Positions 44,504-57,191 of a stretch of DNA of 64,000 nt are shown here, piece by piece. Under the pieces are notes generated by a model, which ran no database searches, was not told where the DNA came from, and was given only the letters and a program-made list of their open reading frames with translations. Numbering within the stretch: the stretch's first letter is position 1; each line of letters starts with the position of its first letter. Made by a program: the position numbers and the translations under genes. The DNA lies in assembly GCA_001972305.1 (NCBI GenBank), contig BDDD01001672.1, forward strand, positions 165,315 to 229,314. Direction: 5' to 3'. The DNA is from Cephalotus follicularis. Lineage: Eukaryota > Streptophyta > Magnoliopsida > Oxalidales > Cephalotaceae.

Positions 44504-47097
44504 AGATAATACTACACGAGTACAACAGGATCACAATAAAATCAGAGTGAATGAAAATACCAAGGATTACAAATAAGCATCAATCATGAATCAAGAAATG
44601 TGCCCATATAATCATAAAATCTAGGGAAGTTGGTACAACTTTACTGTCATCATCATATATCATATCACTGTCACCTAACATGTGAATGCCATATCTCATG
44701 TCACCGTCATATATCATGACATCATGATACAGCCACTGCAGCAATAATAACAGGTCAATAGGGTAAAGGAGGTGTACATCATCCTTCACACACAAGTGCA
44801 GAGTGCCTATATGAAATATCTCATCCTCGTCAGAGGGGTCGGCGTATCACCGCACGAACCCCACCCTCGTCTGAGAAACCAAACACCTTAGCCTTATCTG
44901 ACGGGTCGGGGTATCATCGCACGGACCCCTCCCTCATCCGAGAAACAAAACATCTTAGCCTTATCTGAGGGGTCGGCGTATCACCGCACGGACCCCGCCC
45001 TTGTCCGAGAAACAAAATACTTCATCCGCGTCCGAGGGGTCGACGTATCACCACGAAAACCATGCCCTCATCCGATAAACATCATGCATCCCACCCTCAT
45101 CCAGGGGCCCACTTGCAAGCATATCAATATCATCAGATAAACAAATCTGGTACGATAAATGAATAACGAAGCCTGACTGTACTCACACTCGTCATACCAT
45201 TATAGACCAATGGTATGCTGCAGATCCTGGCTACGGAGTCCTGTGGCAGTCCCACATAACATCCCATCATAGACAAATGGAACTGATAAGGAGAGTTGGG
45301 CATCGAACGTGCACCTCACCCTTGAACGAGATCACATGTGACATATCACAAGTTACCAGCATCAGAGTATAGAGTACGATATCATAATCACGATGATACG
45401 TAAAATGGGAAGGTGACTACGTCACCCAGAGCCCGAGTACTCATATGCTCATAAATCACATCACAATCAAAGATCATACTCAACATAAGACATACGAGAT
45501 TCAAAACCTGATCGAAACATAACACATTAGGGACAGAAAAATGGCACATATCGAACATGATTCTCAAAGATAATAGAGTTAAAGAAGGGAATGTTACACT
45601 CTCAAATTTACTGAATAAACTACCGTGGACTAACCCCTGAATACGCCGGATCAACTATTGGATCCAAATCTACAATGTGATCACATGACAGATTCAATAA
45701 ACACATGATCTATATTAATAGCATGAATCATACGTAAAATTCCGTGAAATGCTCTAATGCCATTTCATTTGGTTTTCCCCCGAATCACCCTAGCGTCATA
45801 TACATTATCTATATCACTTATACAATACCACTTCCTTATTCACACTAAAGCAACTTCAATTTCCTACAATACATCCAAGGCTGAACCTAGGGAGATTAAA
45901 TTGCTTTAGCCCCTAATTCCATGAACATCCTAATACATCTCAATGCATTGTTACCAACAGTTTCATTTAATCCGTCAAAAGGATTTTTCCAAAACCATTT
46001 CTTTAAAGATTCATTTTGAAGTTTGATTTGGAGATTAAAAGTGTTAAAAGTGTCACATAAGCTACAAGGCCTTATGGAGGCTTCCTATGGAGTCCATTTG
46101 AAGTTAAAAGCATTTAGGGTTGAAAAGCATTAAAAACAATTGGTTTTGAAGAGAACATGGCGCTAAGCGCTGACGCTACCCTTCAAGTGCTCAGCAGACA
46201 ATTAGTGCAGTTCTGCTCTGCAGCCAGCATCACAGCTCTACTCCACAACCATTAGCGCGGGTCTATTCTTGAGCTCGGAGGTCTACCTTCGTGCTTCGAA
46301 TTTAATCATTCTTTTGGACCATAGAAAACATCAATCCACCACACCTCTAGGGAACCTAAATTTAAAGAGATAGAATTAGCAAGTTCTTCCTCTCATTAAC
46401 CCCTCAATTATCATTAAAGAAACATTACAAACATCAAATCTCTTTTGCTAAAAAAAACCCAAAAATGAAAACAGATTGAAGAGAGATCAAATCATGTTAA
46501 ATATTCATCAATTCTAGTCTAGCTATCATCCATTGTGAAATTGTAATTCTTCATTTCCATCATCCTTCCACAACTCAAAAATTTAGAGAATTAAAATGCA
46601 AGAATGCTAGGGAACTTACAAGATTATGGTAGAATAATGAAGAAGGTATCACTTCTAGCTTTTTTCCTTGAAGAAGGAATGGAGAGCTTGTGAACTTGAA
46701 AGGTTCGGCAAAGAGAATGCAAGAGTGCCATTTTCTCTTGTATCCAAATTGTGTATTAAGAATGTAAAGAAGTGTGAAGAAACATCCAGATACTTGGAGA
46801 CTTATATGGGAAACTTGGTCGAATTTCTTAACTAAAAAAACATGGTTTGGACATAAAGCATGCAATTTCGACCTGACTTTTAAAAAAATGAGTTTTGGGC
46901 CTTAACCCAAGGTTAAATATATAATTTAACTTGTTAATTGGGCCCATAATGATAATGTATAACTCAACTTCCAAGTTAAATTAAACCATGCCCTAATTCA
47001 TCCCAAAGATCTGATATATATTATAAATAGAATCCACACACAAAAAAATATGTAGTATTAAAAGACTATACTCTAAAATATGGCGTGGGGTGTTACA
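44504..47097 (-). repeat. Gypsy-A 5' LTR, second segment
   Basis: This resumes Gypsy-A after the Gypsy-B insertion and ends GGTGTTACA at 47097. With 29290-30186 it makes an LTR of about 3.49 kb. It contains a fourfold tandem repeat (44815-45115) and otherwise AT-rich sequence without coding potential. Confidence 0.85.
44815..45115. repeat. 66-bp tandem repeat (four units) in Gypsy-A LTR
   Basis: Each unit reads about TCTGAGGGGTCGGCGTATCA, then CCGCACGGACCCC, then CCCTCGTCCGAGAAAC. GGGGTC pairs with GACCCC, and TCNGAGGGG pairs with the CCCT...TCNGA at the unit's end, so each unit can fold into a stem. Units differ by scattered substitutions. Confidence 0.8.
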
Positions 47098-47160
47098 GTA
47101 TGGACCAGAGAGCTGCAACGGGATTCACTTCAGTTACAGGAGGTACTATTTGTATCTCTC
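47098..47160 (+). pseudogene. Gypsy-E protease start fragment
   Basis: A 63-bp remnant encodes about AATGFTSVTGGTICISL, like the region before a gypsy protease active site. The homologous frame resumes at 57192, after Gypsy-D, with LDLGSSHSY-like sequence in a shifted frame. Confidence 0.55.
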
Positions 47161-49922
47161 TGTAACACCCCCGGACGGCGGGAGTCGTCAAAGGTCATAA
47201 TACAGAATCTATCATAACATAACATAGCATATCTGAACATAAACTTAACTTATCAGCCAAAAACGTGGCGGTCATAACATAACCAAAAACTTAAAAACTT
47301 AACAATTTCTGAAAACTTAAACATATTCCAGTTCAAAACTAAAACATATGTATCTTATTGTTCATGACCACTAAACAGAAAACATAACAGGATCACACTC
47401 CTAGGGATCCAAAATATAAGGTGGCCATCTCTCGTTAACACATTCCCACGCTTCTCCTGATAACCTGCCGCATGGAAAACAAAAACACGGCTTAGCAAAC
47501 CTCAGTACGGATAAGGAAAGAAAAAAAAATAGTAAACGATAAGTTAAAAGCAATAAGATTTCAATAAAATTCATAACAGAAATCTTAAGCAATTAAAAAC
47601 AATTAAACATTCGTAAAGTCACATTTATACTTTCATAAAATCCATATAACTTTCGAAACATTTACGAAACATTTCAAAACATCATATCACGATTCATAAG
47701 TCATACTGAGCCACATACATATCACATAGCATATATTTTGGTAAGGGAGGCGCTAATTCCACATGCCCACTAGAATTGAAGTGTACGGCACTACACAAGT
47801 CAATTCACACATATCACATATCATATACTAGAATCGATTCATATGCCTCTATCACACAACAGATCCATAAATCCACCTCATGGGATTTATTCATAACATT
47901 CAGAGACTAATCACACCGCTATGGAAGTGTCATGTCCCCGTACCAGGTCTACGACATGCCTATGGTACGCCCCATAGGTGGGTACAATACTTAGTATTCA
48001 ATCATTTCAAAAACATTGATTTATCAAAATCAATTTAAAAACACAAAAATATGCTTTCACAAAACATATTTAAAAATCGTTCATAACGATATCATAACAT
48101 ACCTTTCATAGTCAAAATATCAACTCATTCATACTTCGCTATAAAGAGGTGATCATAACATATCGTATCATATGAATAAAGTCGAAAACATTCATAAATG
48201 TCAAAAACCAACTTCATTTTTGAAATATAATCCAATTCATAAAACGAAGGAACATAACATAAAACAAAACTAATTTCAGTTCGATAATCAGATAGCCAAG
48301 GAACGATAGAAATCCATACCTTATGCGTTCACAAAAACACTTACGGATAGATGATTTAAATCAAACTCCCCTTGAAGCATAACAATCTAAAAGACACCCA
48401 AAACCATTCATATAAGGGTCTAAGAAACATTAGAGACATTAAACAGACTCTTTACAGTGTTTAGAAAAGACCCGGATTGATTCGAAGAACAAACGAATCA
48501 AAACAGTTGAAAATAGCACTTTTCAGTGCAAAACAGCTGACTGTTACAGAGCACCAGCCGACTGGGGAAGCTTGGCAATCGACTAATCACAAGGGCCAAC
48601 CGACTACACAAGACAGACTACAGGCAGTCGACTGTCACATAGATCCAGTCGACTGTGCATAACAAGGCAGTCGACTTGTTCATAGGGCAGTCGACTCCAC
48701 AACCCAAGACAGTCGACTGTGTTCATATGGCAGTCGACTGCTCATCCAATCCAGCCGCCTGTCCACAAGAATAGCCGACTGTTTTGGACGACAGAACAAC
48801 AGAAATTCGACATTGTAATGTAGAATCTGGTTTAATCGAAAATGACATTAAACCAGAGACACAAGAACATAAACATATGACCCTATATGACATTTAGATG
48901 ATACAAAAACACATAATTGACAGGGAAACAGTTAGACAGTGGCTTAACTTCAAGAGAAGGAAATAACTCTCTTAGCATATGCATATGTTCAAGTCCAAAT
49001 TCTTTCCATTATCACTTGTAGACCAGGTTATGACATGTCTAGAGTGTTTAATACATGTTGACAGACTTAGTAACACGATGACAAAACACAATAAGGCAGG
49101 AATTCAAAACTTAAAGGACACTAAGAACAAAACCAAAGACAAAGTGAATAAACCAATTCAGTGAAATCACTAACCTGCAACGATTATCCAGAATGCAGAA
49201 ACACAGCAAGAACACCACAGTTAACTTGTTAACCGGCTGTGAACAAAACAGAAGAGGAAAGAATGCAAACCAAATACAACCTTGATGCCATCCGAGGAAA
49301 GACATAACCCAACACAAAATAACATAGGATTAAGAGGACATAACCAACCTGATTTTTGATGAATGAAACAACACCAGAACACAGTAATTTCCACTTGCAA
49401 TTTCGGCAGTTACACTTGTAGAAAAGAGGAAGACACATATAAAAGGCAATGTCTCTCACCATAAGGAAAAAGGGAGACAAAAATCTGACCAAGAAGGAAA
49501 AAGAGAGGATTTCAGGAAATGAGAAAGGAAAAAGGAGATTGCACCGTGTGAATTTGATGAGGGGAGGGAGAGGATTACGGGAAAGAGAGGGAGAAAAGGA
49601 AAGAAAGAAAGAAAAAAGAAAGAAAGAAAAGAAAAGGGAAAAGGAAAAGGAAAATAAATAAAACAAATAAAATAAAATGAAATAAAAGGTTTTTGAAATA
49701 AAAAGGAATTGTTTTAATAAAAAAAATTGATTAAATAAAATAAAAACCCAAACCCAACATTGCATTAACACATCCCAAAATTCAGGCTGGTATCAGTCAG
49801 CCCAAATCACATAGGCCCAAATCATAGGGCAACCGGACTTTAAAATTAACAAAATTAAAAAGACCGAAAACAAACACATAAAAAGTCCGTAAAACACATT
49901 TACGAACAGACAGTGTATTACA
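47161..49922 (-). repeat. Gypsy-D 3' LTR
   Basis: The LTR starts TGTAACACCCCCGG and ends TGTATTACA. It includes the AGTCGACT palindrome array (48540-48790) and a purine-rich tract (49540-49660). The latter gives spurious Lys/Glu-rich frames. The polypurine tract AGGGGGGGTGGA follows at 49923-49934 on the minus strand. Confidence 0.95.
48540..48790. repeat. CAGTCGACTG palindrome array, Gypsy-D 3' LTR
   Basis: Six exact AGTCGACT octamers and about seven one- or two-base variants (AATCGACT, ACCGACTG, AGCCGACTG) occur every 20-25 bp. The sequence between them is not conserved among units. The partner LTR has the same array at 55805-56065. Confidence 0.8.
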
Positions 49923-49976
49923 TCCACCCCCCCTAAAAAAAAGATTTTGTCCCAAAATCACAAACATAAACATACC

Positions 49977-51185
49977 TCATGCAAACAAGTGCGGATATCG
50001 CTCCCGAATATGCTCCTCCAGCTCCCAAGTAGCCTCACGTTCGGGATAATTCCTCCATAGAACTTTTAAAAAAGAAACGGTTTTGCTACGTGTCACCCAT
50101 TCCTGCCGATCCAGAATAGCCTCGGCCTCCTCGTCACAAGATAGGTCCTGCCGAATACTGTCCAACAGATGGTGAACCACATGTAGGGGATGATACTGAT
50201 AACCTCTCAGCAAAGACACGTGGAACACGTTATGGACGTGTGCTAACTGCGGAGGCAAAGCTAAACGATAAGCAACCGTGCCTACCTTCTCCAGAACTTC
50301 AAAATGTCCAATAAACTGTGGACTCAACTTTCCCTTCAGCCCAAAACGTTAGACTCCTTTCCAAGGTGAAACTTTCAAGAACACATGTTCCCCTACCATG
50401 AACTCCAAGTCCCTCCGATGTTTGTCCGCATAAGTTTTCTGTCGAGATTGAGCTGCCTTCAATCTCTCATTTGCTATTGCCACTTTCTCCGTAGTGATCT
50501 GCACTAGCTCGGGTCCCTCGATAACTCGTTATCCAACCTCATCCCAACATGTCGTAGCTCGACACTTCCTCCCATAAAGAGCTTCAAACGGAGTCATACC
50601 GATACTAGCGTGCCAACTGTTATTGTAGTCAAACTCCACCAAGCTCAAATACTCATCCCAGCTCCCAGTCCACTCCAAAGCATCAGACCTCAACATATCC
50701 TCTAAGGTCTGGATGGTCCTCTCAGTCTGCCTATCTGTCTATGGATGGAAAGCTGTACTATAACTGAGCCTAGTACCCCAAGATTTCTGAAACAATTTCC
50801 GAAACCGCGAAGTGAAACGAGGACCCGTATCCGAAACAATGGATACCGGAGTCCCATGTAGTCTTGCTATCTCCTGCTGAAACACCTCATCCAAACGGTC
50901 AACAGAGAAGTCATCTCGGATAGCTAAGAAGTGACCCGATTTAGTCAATCGATCCACTACTAACCAGATAGCATCGTTCCTCTTGAAAGTTCTTGGTAAA
51001 CCCGTCACAAAGTCCATCGATATACTTTCCCATTTCCACACTGGAACTTCCAAGGGTTGTAACAAACCACTAGCACGTTGGTGCTCAATCTTTACCTGCT
51101 GACAGATCAAACACCTCCCAACATACTCTGCTACATCCATTTTCATTCCATTCCACCAGAAGTTCTTCTTCAAGTCTCTATACAT
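49977..51185 (-). pseudogene. Gypsy-D integrase with chromodomain-like end
   Basis: Positions 50739-51185 contain the zinc-binding end (CLICQQVKIEH) and catalytic core with MDFVTGL and IVSDTGPRFTS (first two catalytic Asp). The core ends at YSTAFHP-stop, where the family has FHPQ, so CAG has become TAG. The frame then continues with TERTIQTLEDML (the catalytic Glu) and YNNSWHASIGMTPFEALYG. More stops are in CWDEVG-stop and KGV-stop-RFG. Positions 49977-50327 are open: the SH3-like part ([27 protein letters not shown]) and a chromodomain-like [19 protein letters not shown]. Such ends are thought to guide insertion into heterochromatin. Confidence 0.9.
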
Positions 51186-53119
51186 TTTTGTAGAACCCGG
51201 ATTACAGAAAATGGAGAACTGTGTGCCTCTGACAAAACAGCATCTCTGATAGAAGAATCTGACGGAACAAACAATCGATTACCCAGCCATATAACACCAT
51301 GCTTATCCATACGAAACTCTGACTGCTTACCCTTTTCAACATTCTGGACTAAGGCCCAAAGCTCACCATCATCACTCTGAGCTGTCTTAATCCAAGATAT
51401 AAGAGCAGGCTCAACGTTCATTGTAGCAACGCAACCTCCAGAACCCCGAACATACAGATGCAAATCCATTCGCTCCATATCAGCTATCAACTGCGTCTGA
51501 GTAAGCAAAGCTGCTACACTCCCAGAACTCTTCAGACTAAGAGCATCAGCTACCACATTTGCTTTACCAGGATGGTACTGAATATTCAGATCATAGTCTT
51601 TCAGAAGTTCCAACCACGTTCTCTGACACATGTTCAACTCTTTCTGCGTAAAGATATACTTGAGACTCTTATGATCGGTGAAGACGTCACAAGTTTCTCC
51701 GTACAAGTAGTGTCTCCAGATCTTTAACGCAAACACCACTGCTGCCAACTCAAGATCATGTGTAGGATAGTTTACCTCATAAGGCTTCAACTGTCTCGAA
51801 GCATAAGCTATCACATGACCGTGTTGCATCAAAACACACCCCAAACCCTTCTTAGAAGCATCACTGTAAATCTGGTATCCCCCCGACCCAGATGGTAAAT
51901 GAAGAATCGGTGCTGACACAAGACCATTCTTCGGTTTCTCGAAGCTTGCTTCTCTCTCCTCGTTCCAATCAAACTTAGCTCCTTTCCTCATAAGCTGAGT
52001 TAGTGGTAAGGCTATAGAGGAAAAACCTTCCACAAACCGCCTATAGTATCCATCCAAGCCCAAAAAGCTCCTAATCTCCGTCACTGTGGTAGGTCTCGTC
52101 CATTTAGTAATAGCCTCAACTTTAGCAGGATCCACACTAATCCCATCAGCTGTAACCACATGACCCAAAAACGCCACCTGTTCTAACCAGAAATCACACT
52201 TTGAAAACTTCGCGTATAACTGATTCTTCCTCAAAATACCCAATACTACACGAAGCTGTTCCCCATGTTCTTCTTTTAACTTGGAATACACGAGGATGTC
52301 ATCTATGAATACAATCACAAATTGATCCAAGTACTCATGAAACACCCTATTCATCAGATCCATGAAAACTGCCGGTGCATTAGTGAGTCCGAAAGGCATC
52401 ACCAAAAACTCATAATGCCCATACTGAGTACGGAAAGCAGTTTTAGGCACATCTTCATCCTTTATCCAAAGCTGATGATATCCCGATCTCAAATCGATCT
52501 TAGACAAATACCGAGCACCCTGGAGTTGATCAAACAAGTCATCAATCCTAGGTAGTGGGTATTTATTCTGAACAGTAATCCGATTCAACTCTCTGTAGTC
52601 TATGCATAGCCTCATAGACCCGTCTTTCTTCTTCACAAAAAGAACCGGAGCACCCCATGGCGAAACACTAGGCCGAATGAAACCTCGATCCAACAGCTCT
52701 TGCAACTGTTCTTTCAGTTCTTGCAATTCCAACGGTTCCATTCTGTGAGGTGCCTTAGATAAAGGTGCCGCTTCAGGAATGAGTTTGATGGTAAACTCCA
52801 CTTCCCGTTGCGGTGGCAAACCCGGTAACTCGTCCGAAAACACATCGGAAAATTCTCTAACCACAGGATAGTCGTCAAGGTGAGGCTCAACCTTTGAGAC
52901 ATCCTTCACAACAGCTAAGAAACCTTCAGCGCCCTTAGCCACCAATTTCTGAGCCTTCAAAGCAGATATGACCTTTACTTCTTTCCTCGGCTGTGAACCC
53001 TGATAAATAAAATCAGGACTGTTCACATCCCCAAACAGAACCCTCCGAGCATAGCAGTCGATCGTAGCCCGATGACGATCCAACCAGTTCATTCCCAAAA
53101 TCATATCGAAGTCATACAT
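51170..53119 (-). CDS. Gypsy-D reverse transcriptase and RNase H, 649-codon open frame
   Basis: This is the longest intact frame in the window. It starts within the protease end ([15 protein letters not shown]). RT motifs follow: [50 protein letters not shown] and the catalytic FIDDILVYS, both Asp intact. RNase H follows with [31 protein letters not shown] and NVVADALS. The enzyme copies element RNA into DNA inside particles. A one-base insertion near 51205 ends the frame, which otherwise would pass into integrase. A TGA near 53141 separates it from the protease start. It is really part of a broken pol polyprotein, not an independent gene. Confidence 0.9.
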   Translation of the reverse strand: MYDFDMILGMNWLDRHRATIDCYARRVLFGDVNSPDFIYQGSQPRKEVKVISALKAQKLVAKGAEGFLAVVKDVSKVEPHLDDYPVVREFSDVFSDELPGLPPQREVEFTIKLIPEAAPLSKAPHRMEPLELQELKEQLQELLDRGFIRPSVSPWGAPVLFVKKKDGSMRLCIDYRELNRITVQNKYPLPRIDDLFDQLQGARYLSKIDLRSGYHQLWIKDEDVPKTAFRTQYGHYEFLVMPFGLTNAPAVFMDLMNRVFHEYLDQFVIVFIDDILVYSKLKEEHGEQLRVVLGILRKNQLYAKFSKCDFWLEQVAFLGHVVTADGISVDPAKVEAITKWTRPTTVTEIRSFLGLDGYYRRFVEGFSSIALPLTQLMRKGAKFDWNEEREASFEKPKNGLVSAPILHLPSGSGGYQIYSDASKKGLGCVLMQHGHVIAYASRQLKPYEVNYPTHDLELAAVVFALKIWRHYLYGETCDVFTDHKSLKYIFTQKELNMCQRTWLELLKDYDLNIQYHPGKANVVADALSLKSSGSVAALLTQTQLIADMERMDLHLYVRGSGGCVATMNVEPALISWIKTAQSDDGELWALVQNVEKGKQSEFRMDKHGVIWLGNRLFVPSDSSIRDAVLSEAHSSPFSVIRVLQKCIET

Positions 53120-53143
53120 ATTGATACGAAGTAGATCCGCATC

Positions 53144-53617
53144 TCAAATCCGATAATCGAAAACAAGAGGACAAGCATAAAAATACTCAGATATCACAAC
53201 AGAAGAACCTGTAGGGGTCGAGAGAACCAAAGCTGGATCAAGCAACTGTGAAGACATCCCAAGATGACAAACAAAAGACCTTGCTACAACCGAGTGGGTT
53301 GATCCAGTATCATACAAAACATAAGCCCTAAGGTTACCAACAGAAATAAAGGCCGAAAGAGTACCTGGTGCATTAGCAGAATGCTGAGTCGTGATAGCAA
53401 AGACCCGACCTCCCACATTGCGCTGTCCATGATCTGCATTATTCCCTTTCCTTTCCTTCGCACGAGGATTAGGACAATCCTTCATGAAATGCCCTTTCTG
53501 ACCACATACAAAACAGGCCTCGATAGCCTTGTAGCACACTCCCACTGGATGCTGTCTACCGCAAACATCACACTGGAGCTGATAGTGTAACTTCCACTTA
53601 TACTTCTCATCCTGCAC
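53144..53617 (-). pseudogene. Gypsy-D zinc knuckle and protease start
   Basis: The frame has CDVCGRQHPVGVC, then CFVCGQKGHFMKDC, a CCHC zinc knuckle. It then has the aspartic protease active site YDTGSTHSVVA with D-T-G intact. It ends at a stop just before the GMNWLDRH part of the protease. The knuckle belongs to the gag C-terminus and the protease to the start of pol, in one continuous frame. Confidence 0.88.
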
Positions 53618-54253
53618 CAGTGTTGTCCCCGCTGCGGACCCAGCAAAACTAGCAAGCCTAGTGAAACGGGTCAGAAACTCCGTGACCGTCTCTCCATCCT
53701 TCTATCTTGTATTGATAAACTCCCTGGCATAAGCCACCTTATCAGCAGCGAGAAAGTACTGCTGATAAAAGACTTCACAAAACTCGGACTAGGTCAAAGT
53801 CTCCGTATAGTTACCACCCTTTGCCAAACTCAGAGCCTTCTTCCATTTCTGAGCATCACCCTCAAGCTTGTAAGCAACTAACTTAACTTTTTGCTCGTCA
53901 CTACAACCAAGCACATCAAAGATCTTGTCCATATGCGCAATCCAGTGCTCAGCCTCCACCGGAGTCACAGCTGAGCTGAAAGACTGCGGCATCTGTTTCT
54001 GGAACCGCTCTAGCCAGATATAAGCAGGTGTGTCAGTCCTGTCCCCAGCTTCTCATCCCAACTGAACATCAGCTGGAGCATCCTCCTAACTGACCGGCTC
54101 CCTATGGCCCTGATCCTGATTTTGTTCACCCAACACGCGTCGTACCTCCTGAGCGACTGCCTGACGCACTAACTCCTCCACATATGGCTCATTTCTAACT
54201 TCCTGAGCCTCAACGGGTGTAGTCCTTTGACCATCATTCCTTGTACGTACCAT
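53618..54253 (-). pseudogene. Gypsy-D gag, decayed
   Basis: The start is the ATG at 54253 (MVRTRNDGQRTTPVEAQ), about 150 bp inside the primer-binding site. A gag domain with VTPVEAEHWIAHMDKIFDVLGC and KLVAYKLEGDAQKWK lies at 53789-53992. It is read to the DFYQQYFLAADKVAYAREF-like region near 53750. About five stops interrupt it (for example near 53705, 53788, 54050 and 54090). Confidence 0.82.
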
Positions 54254-54405
54254 ATACAAAAAGGCACTCAAAACATAAAACAACACAAAAAAGAAAAACC
54301 GAAACAGAAAACATATCATAAAATCATAACGAAGCAGCCTAACCCAGTGTCTACCCAATCTCACCGGTCAAACCTAGTTAGGTCTTCTAAGGAAGCAAAA
54401 CCTAT

Positions 54406-54417
54406 TCTCTGATACCA
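54406..54417 (-). other. Gypsy-D primer-binding site
   Basis: TCTCTGATACCA on the plus strand is one base off the complement of the initiator tRNA-Met site. It lies five bases from the LTR at 54423. Confidence 0.88.
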
Positions 54418-54422
54418 TAATC

Positions 54423-57186
54423 TGTAACACCCCCGGACGGCGGGAGTCGTCACAGGTCATAATACAGAATCTATCATAACATAACATAACAAATCTGAAC
54501 ATCAACTTAACTTATCAGCCAAAAACGTGGCGGTCATAGCATAACTAAAAACTTAAAAACTTAACAATTTCTGAAAACTTAAACATATTCCAGTTCAAAA
54601 CTAAAACTTATGTATCTTATTGTTCATGATAACTAAACAGAAAACATAACAGGATCACACTCCTAGGGATCCAAAATATATGGTGGTCATCTCTCGTTCA
54701 CACATTCCCCCACTGCTCCTCATAACCTACCGCACTGAAAACAAAAACGCGGCTGAGCAAACCTCAGTACGGATAAGGAAAGAAAAAACTAGTAAACGAT
54801 AAGTTAAACGCAGTAAGATTTCAATAAAATTCATAACAAAAATCTGAAGCAATTAAAAACAATTAAACATTCATAAAGTCACATTTGTACTTTCATAAAA
54901 TCCATATAACTTTCGAAACATTTACGAAACATTTCAAAACATCATATCACGATTCATAAGTCATACCGAGCCACATACATATCACATAACATATATTTTG
55001 GCAAGGGAGGCGCTAATTCCACATGCCCACTAGAATTGAAGTGTACGGCACTACACAAGTCAATTCTCACATATCACATATAATATCACATATCATATAC
55101 TAGAATCGATTCATACGCCTCTATCACATAGCGGATCCATAAATCCACCTCATGGGATTTATTCATAACATTCAGAGACGGCGTAGACTAATCACACCGC
55201 TATGAAAGTGTCATGTCCCCATGCCAGGCCTACGACATGCCTATGGTACGCCCCATAGGTAGGTACAATACTCAGTATTCAATCATTTCGAAAACATTGA
55301 ATTATCAAAATCAATTTAAAAACACAAAAATATGCTTTCACAAAACATATTTGAAAAGCGTTCATAACGATATCATAACATACCTTTCATAGTCAAATCA
55401 TCAACTCATTTATATTTCGCTATAAAGAGGTGATCATAACATATCGTATCATATGAATAAAGTCGGAAACATTCATAAATGTCAAAAACCAACTTCATTT
55501 TTGAAATATAATCCAATTCATAAAACGAAGGAACATAGCATAAAACAAAACTGATTTCACTTCGATAATCAGATAGCCAAGGAACGATAGAAATATGTAC
55601 CTTATGCGTTCACAAAAGCACTTACGGATAGATGATTTAAATCAAACTCCCCTTGAAGCACAACAATCTAAAAGACACCCAAAACCATCCATATAGGGGT
55701 CTAAGAAACATTAGAGGCATTAAACAAACTCTTTACAGTGTTTAGAAAAGACCCGGATTGATTCGAGGAACAAACGAATAAAAACAGTTGAAAATAGCAC
55801 TTTTCTGTGCAAAATAGCTGACTGTTACAGAGCACCAGCTGACTAGGGAAGCTTGGCAATCGACTAATCACAAGGGCCAGCTGACTACACAAGATAGACT
55901 GCAGGCAGTCGACTGTCACATAGGTCCAGTCGACTGTGCATAAAAAGCCAATCGACTTGTTCATAGGGCAGTCGACTACACAACACAAGTTAGTCGACTG
56001 TGTTCATATGGCAGTCGACTGCTCATACAATCCAGCCGTCTGTGCACAAGAACAACCGACTGTTCTGGATGACAGAACAGCAGAAATTTGACATTTTAAT
56101 GCAGCAACTGGTTTAAACGAAAATGACATTAAACCAGAGACACAAGAACATAAACATATGACCCTATATGACATTTAGATGATACATAAACACATAATTG
56201 ACAGGGAAACAGTTAGACAATGGCTTAACTTCAAGAGAAGGAAATAACTCTATAAGCATATGCATATGTTCAAGTCCAAATTATGTCCATTATCACTTGC
56301 AGACCAGGTTATGACATGTCTAGAGTGTTTAATACATGTTGACGGACTTAGTAACAGGATGACAAAACACAATAAGGCATGAATTCAAAACTTAAAGGAC
56401 ACTAAGAACAAAACCAAAGACAAAGTGAATAAACCAATTCAGTGAAATCACTAACATGCAATGATTATCCAGAATCCAGAAACACAGCAAGAACACCACA
56501 GTTAACTTGTTAACAAGCTGTGAACAAAACAGAAGAGGAAAGAATGCAAACCAAATACAACCTTAATGCCATCCAAGGAAAGACATAACCCAACACAAAA
56601 TAACATAGGATTGAGAGGACATAATCAACCTGATTTTTGATGAATGAAACAACACCAGAACACAGTAATTTCCACTTGCAATTTCGATAGTGACACTTGC
56701 AGAGAAGAGGAAGACACATATAAAAGGCAATGTCTCTCACCATAAGGAAAAAGGGAGACAAAAATCAGACCAAGAAGGAAGAAGAGAGGATTTCAGGAAA
56801 TGAGAAAGGAAAAAGGAGATTGCACCGTGTGAATTTGATGAGGGGAGGGAGAGGATTATGGGAGAAGAGAGGGAAGAATAGGAAAGAAAGAAAGAAAAAG
56901 AAAGAAAAGGAAAAGGAAAATAAATAAAAAAAAAAAAAATAAAATAAAAGGATTTTAAAATAAAAAGGAATTGTTTTAGTAAAATAAAATTTTGATTAAA
57001 TAAAATCAAAACCCAAACCCAACATTCCATTAACACATCCAAAAATTCAGGCTGGTATCAGTCAACCCAAATCACATAAGCCCAAAACATAGGGCAACCG
57101 GACTTTAAAATTAACAAAATTAAAAAGCCCGAAAACAAACACATAAAAAGTCCATAAAACACATTTACGAACAGACAGGTATTACA
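54423..57186 (-). repeat. Gypsy-D 5' LTR
   Basis: This 2764-bp LTR pairs with 47161-49922. The AGTCGACT array is at 55805-56065 and the purine-rich tract at 56830-56935. It ends GGTATTACA, followed by the CTCTC duplication. Confidence 0.95.
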
Positions 57187-57191
57187 CTCTC

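Larger units (their letters stand above)
1..47097 (-). mobile_element. Gypsy-A: Ty3/gypsy (Tekay/Del-like) element, left end outside window
   Basis: This is the backbone element of the left three quarters of the window. Its pieces are 1-1722, 23380-23779, 26883-29289 (internal region) and 29290-30186 plus 44504-47097 (5' LTR). The gaps are filled by Copia-1, Copia-2 and Gypsy-B, each bounded by its own 5-bp duplication. When the Copia-1 insertion is skipped, the reverse-transcriptase reading frame continues directly from GLAGYY at 23380 into RGFIDC before 1722. This proves the nesting. A primer-binding site complementary to initiator tRNA-Met (29274-29285) abuts the LTR start TGACACG. The lineage call rests on the RT/RNase H/integrase motifs and is inference. 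The 3' LTR and one TSD copy lie left of the window, so its own duplication (expected to be GTATG after 47097) cannot be checked. Confidence 0.88.
47161..57186 (-). mobile_element. Gypsy-D: nearly complete Tekay/Del-like Ty3/gypsy
   Basis: This is the best preserved element, 10.0 kb long. It has LTRs of 2762 bp (47161-49922) and 2764 bp (54423-57186), and a perfect CTCTC duplication (47156-47160 and 57187-57191). The internal 4.5 kb holds gag, zinc knuckle, protease, RT, RNase H and integrase with a chromodomain-like C-terminus in canonical order. By eye the first 130 bp of the LTRs differ at about six sites, fewer than in Copia-1. Stops and at least one single-base frameshift make it inactive. 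Confidence 0.95.

Noticed and set aside
48540-48790. Regularly spaced palindromic repeats resembling a CRISPR array
   Set aside because: The repeat is only 8-10 bp, spacers are irregular, there are no cas genes, and the array is part of a eukaryotic LTR present in two copies.
49449-49661. Lys/Glu-rich frame, also at 56730-56927
   Set aside because: It is translation of a purine-rich tract in both Gypsy-D LTRs, with no conserved start or ending.
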